61,766 nucleotides of DNA from NCBI GenBank assembly GCA_040754375.1, contig JBFMCT010000017.1, forward strand, positions 1 to 61,766, in the 5' to 3' direction. This document shows positions 15,588-22,301 of this stretch, piece after piece; within the stretch, counting starts at the first letter, position 1, and every line of letters begins with the position of its first letter. Made by a program: the position numbers and the translations under genes. The stretch comes from Actinomycetota bacterium (lineage in GTDB: Bacteria; Actinomycetota; Acidimicrobiia; Acidimicrobiales; AC-14). The notes beneath the pieces are model-generated. The model did not search any database and was not told the DNA's origin. It worked only from the letters and a program-made list of their open reading frames with translations.

Positions 15588-15791
15588 CCGTACAGTGGCA
15601 GGCATGGTGCGTCCTGGGAGCTGGACTAGGCCAGCGGGAGCGAGTCAGAGTCTCGCCTGGGTGATCGCCGGAGAGCCCGGCAGTAGGCCCAGTAGGTCGT
15701 GCATGGTCGGGCTGGGCCGCCTCTCCGAGGGAGCAAGCGTCCGGGCCGTAGGGCTACCTACGAGCCGCTCGGGGGAGAGGACTCGCGTCCT

Positions 15792-16721
15792 GTGACCCTG
15801 TCTGTCGACACACCACCGGGTTCGGCGCCCGCTCAGCCTGAGCCGCGCCCATCCCCGCGTTCGCGCCGCCCCTGGGCGGCCTGGGCCGGTGTCCTGGCTG
15901 TGACGTTCAGCGGGGTCGTCGGGAGCAACCTGTTCGGCGTTCGCGACTTCTTCTGGGAGCCGGTCACGCCCCCGCCCGCCGCCCCAGCGGCAGGGCGTGC
16001 CGCCGTCGCCGCCCCCGCCCATCCGGCCGTGGCTGAGCCCACCCAGCTCCGCTCTCAGCCCTGGTGGCAGGACGTGACGACGGTCGAGGGTACGGGCACG
16101 GCGACTGCCTCGCCTTTCACGGTAGTCCCCAATGCCGTTCAGTGGCGCATCAAGGGCACGTGCCAGTCCGGCCGCCTCGTGGTCGTCGCTGCGGGGCACC
16201 GCCGGCCCATCGTCGACGCTCCCTGCACCGGCGAGGTCACCGGGTTCGGCACCACCTCCGGCCCGGTTGCGCTGCAGGTAACCGCCGACGGCCCGTGGCG
16301 GCTGGCCGTGGCGCAGCAGATCGACTCGCCGCTGGTCGAGCCGTCGCTGCCAGCGATGGCGGCTCCGGGAGCGGTCGTCGTTGGGCGCGGCTCCTTCTAC
16401 GGCATCGACAAGACCGGTGTCGGCACGGTCACCATCTTCCGCCAGGCGGACGGGAAGTACTCGCTGCGGCTCGACGACTTCTTCGTAAGTCCGACCGCCG
16501 ACCTCGAACTCCGGCTCAGCACCCTTGAAGCTCCCAAGACCTCCCAGGAGTACCTGAACAATGGCTCGTCAGAGTTGGTCGTCATGATGGATGTCACCGC
16601 CGGGTCTCTTAACTACCCAGTGCCGGAGGGCATCGATCCGACGAAGTACAAGTCCGTCGTCATCTGGTGCGCGCCGATCCTCAGCGCCTACGCCGCCGCT
16701 TCGTTGGAGGGGGTGAGATGA
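15792..16721 (+). CDS. Membrane-anchored DM13-domain protein
   Basis: 309 residues from GTG 15792, preceded by a purine-rich stretch. A cytoplasmic Pro/Arg-rich N-terminus is followed by one membrane segment (WAAWAGVLAVTFSGVVGSNL), an Ala/Pro linker and an extracytoplasmic region. The last ~115 residues are a DM13 domain: GRGSFYGIDKTGVGTVTIF, LRLDDFFVSPTADLELRLS, GSLNYPVPEGIDP and the invariant VVIWCAPILSAYAAASLE with its Cys. DM13 is proposed to act in electron transfer or redox chemistry. It overlaps the next gene (ATGA), and three membrane proteins follow. Third-codon G+C looks lower than in flanking genes. Confidence 0.85.
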   Translation: MTLSVDTPPGSAPAQPEPRPSPRSRRPWAAWAGVLAVTFSGVVGSNLFGVRDFFWEPVTPPPAAPAAGRAAVAAPAHPAVAEPTQLRSQPWWQDVTTVEGTGTATASPFTVVPNAVQWRIKGTCQSGRLVVVAAGHRRPIVDAPCTGEVTGFGTTSGPVALQVTADGPWRLAVAQQIDSPLVEPSLPAMAAPGAVVVGRGSFYGIDKTGVGTVTIFRQADGKYSLRLDDFFVSPTADLELRLSTLEAPKTSQEYLNNGSSELVVMMDVTAGSLNYPVPEGIDPTKYKSVVIWCAPILSAYAAASLEGVR

Positions 16722-17893
16722 GCACCACGCTGCCCCCGCCCACCGCCACCGTCCCGCTGGCCGAAGCCCCCCGCAAGCTTCCCCGTACCGTCACCATCCG
16801 AGGCGAGCAGGTCCCGGTCATCTTCCCTAAGTGGGGCGACCCACGGCTGAAGCTCACGGCCACCATCTGGACGATCACGATCCTCGGCTTGACCGTCCTC
16901 AGCTTCAAGGTTTCCATCCCCCAGATCGCTGTCACCGTGCTCCTGTGCGGCCTGATGGAGATGGTGTACCTGTTCCACAAGGACAGGGTGCTGGCATGGC
17001 CGGCCAGCGCCCTACAGACGGGCATCAGCTGCGCCTTCATCTTCAGGGTCTCCGGGACCCAGCACGGCGACTGGTGGAGCGTAAACGGCCTGCACTACTT
17101 CGTGTTCGTGGCGCTCATCTCCCTGCTCCCCAAGTACCTGATCCGCCACAACGGCCGGCACATCTTCAACCCGTCGAACATCGGCCTGGCGTGGGCACTC
17201 CTGCTCATCGGGCCGAGCCACGTCTTTTCCGAGCACCTGTGGTGGGCCCCCCTTGGCGCGCCGATCCTGGTGGCCTTCGGCGTCATCCTCACCGGCGCCT
17301 TCTTCCTCCTGCGCCAGGTGAAGATGATCAAGATGGCCGCCACCTTCATGGCGACCATCTCCGTGCTCATCGCCCTGTTCGCGTTGTTCGGGCGCAGTTA
17401 CTGGGCGACCTGGCACGACGGGCCGGTCGGGGGCAGTTTCTACTGGCTGACGGTCGCCCTGTCGCCTGAGATGCTGATCTTCGCCTTCTTCATGATCACC
17501 GACCCGCAGACGGCTCCCAAGGTCAGGATCGCCCGGTACATCTACGCCGTGCTCACCGCTGTGGTGTGTGCCGGCCTGATCCTTCCGCAGACGACCGAGT
17601 TCGGCATCAAGGTGGCGATCCTTTCCTCGCTCGTGCTGACCACCGCCTTGACGCCCACCATCGACCGGTTCGGCAAGCGGCTCGAGGCGAAGCGCTCGGG
17701 CGATGCCGACGCCATCGCGGCCGCCGCCCCGGCGGCCGCTTGGCCCCGTCGGCTGGCCACGGCTGCCCGCAACCCCGTCTTGGTACTGATCACGGTGATC
17801 GCCTTGGCCGCGCCCGTCAACACGCTGCTTCTCAGCCGTGACGGCAACGTAGAGCTCATCGAGCGAGGGCTGACAACCCGAGTCGTGCAATAG
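16718..17893 (+). CDS. RnfD/NqrB-superfamily membrane protein, UnbU-like
   Basis: 391 residues from ATG 16718, overlapping the DM13 gene by 4 nt. About ten hydrophobic segments are visible. Signature stretches are RHIFNPSNIGLAWALLLIG and FFMITDPQTAPKVRIARYIY, typical of the RnfD/NqrB/UnbU superfamily; the first is closest to UnbU proteins, named from enediyne gene clusters. RnfD and NqrB hold covalently bound FMN in ion-pumping redox complexes. Whether this protein carries flavin is not clear: I do not see the classical Ser-Gly-Ala-Thr attachment site. With the DM13 protein upstream I infer a membrane redox function. Confidence 0.8.
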   Translation: MSTTLPPPTATVPLAEAPRKLPRTVTIRGEQVPVIFPKWGDPRLKLTATIWTITILGLTVLSFKVSIPQIAVTVLLCGLMEMVYLFHKDRVLAWPASALQTGISCAFIFRVSGTQHGDWWSVNGLHYFVFVALISLLPKYLIRHNGRHIFNPSNIGLAWALLLIGPSHVFSEHLWWAPLGAPILVAFGVILTGAFFLLRQVKMIKMAATFMATISVLIALFALFGRSYWATWHDGPVGGSFYWLTVALSPEMLIFAFFMITDPQTAPKVRIARYIYAVLTAVVCAGLILPQTTEFGIKVAILSSLVLTTALTPTIDRFGKRLEAKRSGDADAIAAAAPAAAWPRRLATAARNPVLVLITVIALAAPVNTLLLSRDGNVELIERGLTTRVVQ

Positions 17894-17895
17894 CG

Positions 17896-19677
17896 GTGGA
17901 CGGATCCCTGGCGGTTCGCACCGGGGGCGGGCGCCTCCGGTGGATGGTCAGCTACGCCACGATCATCGGGGTCGGCCTGCTGGCCATTGCGACTTCCCTC
18001 CACTTCGGGAGGAACATCGAGCTCCCGCCACTGGCGGCACCGCTGGTGGCTGTGGCCGGCGGGGCGGAGACCTGCCTAGGTGACCGCGTCGCCACCTTGC
18101 AGTCGGGCCAGTTCGTCGACTTTTACGTGCCCGGGCCCCCGGGGGCGGAGGCGATCGAGGACCAGCTTGGAGCCCGGCTCGGACGAGCTCGGATCGATCG
18201 CCAGACCGGCCTGGGGGTGTTTCGCGGTATGTGCCGGGGGGGCACCGCCCTGGCCGGGCAGGGCTACCAGGCCGAACTCGTCGTTGCTCGCTCCGGCGGT
18301 GTCGCTGGGACCTTGGTGGCCGACGGCCAACCGCTGCGATTGGCCATGGCGTCCGTCGATCCGGCCCCCGGCCCCTCCGGCGGCGAGCCAGGGATCGAGC
18401 CGCTCACCCCCAGTGAGGTCGTCGCCCGGTCGCTGCTGGCCGTGGCTATGGTCCTGCTCGCCGCCCGCGCCGTGGGCTTCCTCTTGGCGTCGCTCCACCA
18501 GCCTCGCGTGATCGGGGAGATCGCCGCGGGGATCATGCTCGGCCCCAGCCTGCTGGGTGCGTTCTTTCCCGAGGTCACCGCCTACCTGTTCCCGTCCGAG
18601 GTCATCGGGGTCCTCCGGGTCATGGCCCAGTTTGGCCTGATCTTCTTCATGTTCCTCATCGGCCTCGACTTGGAGATCAAGCACGTCCGCCAGGCCGGGC
18701 ACCTCGCCGTACTGGTCAGCCACGTGTCGATCATTGCGCCCTTTGCCATGGGATCGCTGTTGGCGCTGGCTCTGTACCCGGTCCTCGGGAGCGGGACCTA
18801 TCCCGGGTTCGCCCTTTTCATGGGGACAGCCATGGCGATCACAGCGTTCCCGGTGCTGGCCCGGATCCTCACCGACACCGGGCTAAGTCGCACGCGGCTG
18901 GGCGCGCTGGCCATCACCTGTGCCGCGATCGACGACTTCACTGCCTGGTGCTTGCTGGCCGTTGTCGTCAGCATCGCCCAGTCCACGGGTGCGGTGGACG
19001 TGCTGGTCACGACCGCATTGGCGGTCGGTTTCGTGGCCCTGATGCTCCTCGTCGTGCGACCACTGCTCCTGCCCCTGGAGCCCATGTACCTCCACAGGCC
19101 CGAGCGGCGGCGCCCGATCCTGGCCGCGCTGATCTGCGGGCTACTGCTCGCGGCCTGGGCTACGGAGATGATCGGCATTCACGCCATCTTCGGGGCCTTC
19201 ATCTTCGGGGTGAGCGTTCCCCGAGCAGTGGTCATGCGGGAAGCGATCACCCAACGGCTCGAAGACCTCACGGTCCTATTCTTGTTGCCGATCTTCTTCG
19301 CTGTGGTAGGCCTCTCGACCCGGTTCGGGATGCTGGACCAGTGGTTGCACTGGCTCATCGCTGCGGCTGTCGTCGCCGTCGCCGTCGCCGGCAAGTGGGG
19401 CGGTTCGGCGGTGGCCGCCCGGGTTATGGGAGTCGATTGGTGCAATGCCAGCGCCCTCGGCGTGCTGATGAACACCCGGGGCCTTACCGAGTTGGTCATA
19501 CTCACCATCGGTCGCAGTCTGGGCGTCATCTCCCCAGCGCTGTTCGCCGTCATGGTGATCATGGCGCTGGTCACCACGCTCATGGCCACGCCCATCCTGT
19601 CCCGGACCTACCTCCCTCATCTGGCGGCTCAGCCAGAGCTGGCCAGCCCTCGCGGCGAACCGGTCGGCACGGCCTGA
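17896..19677 (+). CDS. CPA2-family cation:proton antiporter with extracytoplasmic N-terminal domain
   Basis: 593 residues from GTG 17896, two bases after the previous stop. The N-terminal ~170 residues are unusual: one membrane segment (ATIIGVGLLAIATSLHFG), then a soluble domain containing two Cys (GGAETCLGDRV, FRGMCRGG). The rest is a typical CPA2 Na+/H+ or K+/H+ antiporter with about 12 membrane segments, including PRVIGEIAAGIMLGPSLLGA, FLIGLDLEI and NTRGLTELVILTIG. No C-terminal TrkA-N domain is present. The extra domain may couple transport to the redox-like partners upstream; this is inference. Confidence 0.88.
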   Translation: MDGSLAVRTGGGRLRWMVSYATIIGVGLLAIATSLHFGRNIELPPLAAPLVAVAGGAETCLGDRVATLQSGQFVDFYVPGPPGAEAIEDQLGARLGRARIDRQTGLGVFRGMCRGGTALAGQGYQAELVVARSGGVAGTLVADGQPLRLAMASVDPAPGPSGGEPGIEPLTPSEVVARSLLAVAMVLLAARAVGFLLASLHQPRVIGEIAAGIMLGPSLLGAFFPEVTAYLFPSEVIGVLRVMAQFGLIFFMFLIGLDLEIKHVRQAGHLAVLVSHVSIIAPFAMGSLLALALYPVLGSGTYPGFALFMGTAMAITAFPVLARILTDTGLSRTRLGALAITCAAIDDFTAWCLLAVVVSIAQSTGAVDVLVTTALAVGFVALMLLVVRPLLLPLEPMYLHRPERRRPILAALICGLLLAAWATEMIGIHAIFGAFIFGVSVPRAVVMREAITQRLEDLTVLFLLPIFFAVVGLSTRFGMLDQWLHWLIAAAVVAVAVAGKWGGSAVAARVMGVDWCNASALGVLMNTRGLTELVILTIGRSLGVISPALFAVMVIMALVTTLMATPILSRTYLPHLAAQPELASPRGEPVGTA

Positions 19678-19684
19678 CCCTAGA

Positions 19685-21103
19685 ATGCTCGCCCAAGCTG
19701 CCGGCCCCGCGCTCAAGGCCGATCAGGTCGTGGCGTTCGTGCTTCTCAACCTGTTCGTCATCCTGGTGGCCGCCCGCCTGGTGGGGACTCTCTTCGAACG
19801 GCTCAAGCAGCCGAGGGTGGTTGGTGAGATATCCGCCGGCGTGCTGCTGGGCCCGACCTTCCTGGGCCCGGCGGTATTCACCTGGAGCGACCCGCCCAAG
19901 TTCCTCCACTGCGCCGATGCCCTCGGGGCCAGTGGCGCCGTGCCCAGCATCACGACCTGCCTGTTCCCTCCGCAGGCCCGATCGGCGCTCGGCATCCTGG
20001 GTCAGCTCGCCCTCACCCTGTTCATGTTCATCGTTGGCCTCGAGCTCAACCTGGGGCGGACCAACGGCCGGCGGCGGGGGATCGCCACGGTGGCGGTGGG
20101 TGTGGTGGCGGTCCCGATGGCCCTTGGGTTCGTGATCGCGCCGATGCTCTACGACTCCAGGTTCGTCGGCATGTTCGGCACGCCGGCCCAGCCGTCACGC
20201 CTGGCGTTCGCCCTGATGGTGGGAGCGATGCTGTCGGTGACGGCGGTCCCAGTGATGGCCCGGATCCTGCAGGAAAAGGGGCTCACGCAGACGACAATGG
20301 GCTCGGTTGGGGTTGCTTCCGCGGCGTTGACCTCGGTGCTGATGTTCCTGGCCGTGGCCACGGCCACGGCCGCCTCCCGCAATGCTTCCGGCGGCGAGAT
20401 CGCTACCAAGTACCTGCTCTCCGCCGTCTACCTGGCCGTCATCTTCGTTCCCGTTAGGCGCCTCCTCAAGAGAATGGCACGGCGCTACGAACTGGCAGGG
20501 GTGCTTACACCCACGATGTTCGCCGGCGTCCTGACGCTGGTGTTCGCCTCCTCCTACGTTGCCGACCGCTTGGGGCTCACTGTCATCGTGGGTGCGTTCG
20601 TGGTGGGCGTGATCGTCGAGCCCCGCCGGGCGATGTTCCGGGAGTTCCACAGCCGGCTCCAGGACGTCACGGCCATCGTCCTTCTCCCGGTCTTTCTGGC
20701 CTTCTCCGGCCTGAACACCGACTTCACCAAGCTCGGCGCCTCGTTTGTCCCCGGACTCACCGTGTTCCTGCTTGCGGGGATCGTGGGCAAGTGGGCCGGA
20801 GGGGCAGTGTCCGCCCGCCTTGGGGGCCTAAGCTGGGCGGAGGGCAACGTCATCGGGGTCTTGATGAACTGCCGGGGCCTGCTTGTTCTCGTCGTTGCGC
20901 TCATCGCCTTTAACGCGGGTGTGATCTCGGGCCAACTCCAGGTCGCAGCCGTGTTGATGGCGCTGATCACGACGATGATGACCGGGCCGCTGTTCGACCG
21001 CTTCATGCGGAAGATCCCCGGCGATGCCCCCGACGAGGGCGAGAGGGAGGCCCCGCGAGGCCAGGCCAGGCCGCGCCTGCCTGAAACCCGGATCCCAGGG
21101 TGA
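19685..21103 (+). CDS. CPA2-family cation:proton antiporter
   Basis: 472 residues from ATG 19685, 7 nt after the previous stop. CPA2 signature stretches are PRVVGEISAGVLLGPTFLGP, LFMFIVGLELNLG, VTAVPVMARILQEKGL and NCRGLLVLVVALIAFNAG. It lacks the N-terminal domain of its neighbour and has only a short, charged C-terminal tail. Two dissimilar CPA2 genes in tandem suggest a hetero-oligomer or separate ion specificities. It is the last gene of the four-gene cassette. Confidence 0.9.
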   Translation: MLAQAAGPALKADQVVAFVLLNLFVILVAARLVGTLFERLKQPRVVGEISAGVLLGPTFLGPAVFTWSDPPKFLHCADALGASGAVPSITTCLFPPQARSALGILGQLALTLFMFIVGLELNLGRTNGRRRGIATVAVGVVAVPMALGFVIAPMLYDSRFVGMFGTPAQPSRLAFALMVGAMLSVTAVPVMARILQEKGLTQTTMGSVGVASAALTSVLMFLAVATATAASRNASGGEIATKYLLSAVYLAVIFVPVRRLLKRMARRYELAGVLTPTMFAGVLTLVFASSYVADRLGLTVIVGAFVVGVIVEPRRAMFREFHSRLQDVTAIVLLPVFLAFSGLNTDFTKLGASFVPGLTVFLLAGIVGKWAGGAVSARLGGLSWAEGNVIGVLMNCRGLLVLVVALIAFNAGVISGQLQVAAVLMALITTMMTGPLFDRFMRKIPGDAPDEGEREAPRGQARPRLPETRIPG

Positions 21104-21159
21104 GGGGGCAGGGCCGGGCCGTGCTCCCCATCCCCGGGCCAGCTCGCTGGCGCTCGCGT

Positions 21160-21184
21160 GGGCGACCGGTTACCGGGCGAAGAG
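21160..21184 (+). repeat. 25-bp direct repeat, right copy
   Basis: Same sequence as 15411-15435 with one mismatch (T for G at position 12). It covers the last codons and the TAA stop of the glycosyltransferase gene on the minus strand, so the left copy is a duplicate of that gene end. Confidence 0.9.
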
Positions 21185-21967
21185 GCGGGAGCGGGCCACC
21201 CCGGCGGTGTGCAGGCGGTAGCGGCCCATGGTCCACAGGGTGGACAACCCGTAGCGGATGTTGGCCCGCATGGACGTCGAGGACGCGTCGGCGTGGTAGC
21301 GGGTGTGGATCGGCACCTCGACCACCCGCTGGCCCAGGGCCACGGCCTGGGCGATGATCTGGCTGTCGAAGACGAAGTCGTTGGAGTTGCGCAGGAAGGG
21401 CACCGTCTCGAGGAAGCTGCGCGAGTAGGCCCGGTAGCCGGTGTGCAGCTCGCTGAACGAGGTGCCCAGCATGGCGTTCTCGATGGCCGTGAGGGCCTTG
21501 TTGGACACGAAGCGGTAAAGGGGCATCTTGCCGGCCCGGGCACCCCCGGGGATGAGCATACGGCTGCCCAGCACGATGTCGGCCTCGCCCCGCTGGATGG
21601 GGGCGATGAGGTCGGGGATCAGGGCGGGGTCGTACTGGCCGTCGGGGTGGAGCATGACGACGATCTCGGCCCCGAGGCGCAGGGCCTCGAGGTAACAAGT
21701 CTTCTGGTTGCCGCCGTAGCCGACGTTGTGGGGCAGCCCGATGGTTCGTATGGGCAGGCGGGCGGCCACCTCCAAGGTGGCGTCGTGGCTGCGGTCGTCG
21801 ACCAGCAGGACCTCGTCGACCACGTCACGGGAGATGCCGGTGTAGGTGGCGGCCAGGGTACGGGCCGCGTTGTAGGCCGGCATGGCCACCAGGACGTGGC
21901 ACCGACGGCTCTCCGCGGCCGGGGCGACGGCCGGCTCGGTGATGGGGTTGGCCACGTCCCCCATCAT
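21170..21967 (-). CDS. Family 2 glycosyltransferase
   Basis: 265 residues; two consecutive ATG codons (21967 and 21964) are both possible starts. GT-A fold features: VLVAMPAYNAARTLAAT, VLLVDDRSHDAT, VMLHPDGQYDPALI (DxD-like) and RYHADASSTSM. It resembles dolichol-phosphate-mannose-synthase-like enzymes that transfer a sugar from a nucleotide donor to a lipid or glycan, at the inner face of the membrane. No transmembrane tail is seen. The donor and acceptor cannot be told. Its stop codon lies in the right copy of the 25-bp repeat. Confidence 0.9.
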   Translation of the reverse strand: MMGDVANPITEPAVAPAAESRRCHVLVAMPAYNAARTLAATYTGISRDVVDEVLLVDDRSHDATLEVAARLPIRTIGLPHNVGYGGNQKTCYLEALRLGAEIVVMLHPDGQYDPALIPDLIAPIQRGEADIVLGSRMLIPGGARAGKMPLYRFVSNKALTAIENAMLGTSFSELHTGYRAYSRSFLETVPFLRNSNDFVFDSQIIAQAVALGQRVVEVPIHTRYHADASSTSMRANIRYGLSTLWTMGRYRLHTAGVARSRLFAR

Positions 21968-22016
21968 GGCCCGTCCCGGTCCCCAGGCGAAAGCGCGATC
22001 GCATCTCCGGGCGGCA

Positions 22017-22301
22017 CTACGTGAGGAAGCTGAGGCCCACGATCAGTGCGATCAGCCAGGCCAGCACCCACACCGCGGACACGGCGATGATGCCCACGTA
22101 CACCCCGAAGGGCACCCGGTCGACCCACTCGCGCAGCGACGTGGGCCGGGGTTGGTCCCGGAAGCGCTCCCGGCCGTAGCCGCCGGCACCCCCGCCGGCG
22201 TGGTCGGCGCCCGGCACGGTCAGCGCCCCCATCCCCTTGAGGGCGACCCACAGGGCCAGGCCCACGACCACGGCGGCCACGGGCACGAGCACGAGGATCA
22301 C
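22017..22301 (-). CDS. Small membrane protein of unknown function
   Basis: 94 residues from GTG 22301, which overlaps the PBP stop (GTGA), so it is co-translated with the PBP gene. Two hydrophobic segments are visible: ILVLVPVAAVVVGLALWVAL near the N-terminus and VYVGIIAVSAVWVLAWLIAL at the C-terminus, joined by a Gly/Arg-rich loop. The longer open frame upstream is antisense-like in composition and is rejected. Coupling suggests a cell-envelope role, but the family is not recognised. Confidence 0.7.
   Translation of the reverse strand: MILVLVPVAAVVVGLALWVALKGMGALTVPGADHAGGGAGGYGRERFRDQPRPTSLREWVDRVPFGVYVGIIAVSAVWVLAWLIALIVGLSFLT

Larger units (their letters stand above)
15405..15791 (+). 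promoter_or_regulatory. 387-bp region upstream of the DM13 gene: direct repeat, three 11-bp iterons, probable promoter and long leader
   Basis: It contains one copy of a 25-bp repeat (15411-15435), three 11-bp direct repeats (15555-15587) and a -10-like TACAGT at 15591-15596. If transcription starts near 15603, the leader to the DM13 start at 15792 is about 190 nt. A 66-codon open frame from 15595 ends in a GTGA overlap with that start, but its composition gives no reason to call it a gene. A GGGGGAGAGG stretch at about 15772-15781 may be the ribosome site. Confidence 0.5.

Noticed and set aside
15597-15791. Possible c-di-AMP (ydaO) or other riboswitch before the antiporter operon
   Set aside because: The leader is long and can form GC hairpins, but I could not find the conserved sequence blocks of any riboswitch class I know.
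15595-15795. 66-codon open frame ending in a GTGA overlap with the DM13 start
   Set aside because: No recognisable features, and its start lies at the predicted transcription start; kept only as a note on the leader.
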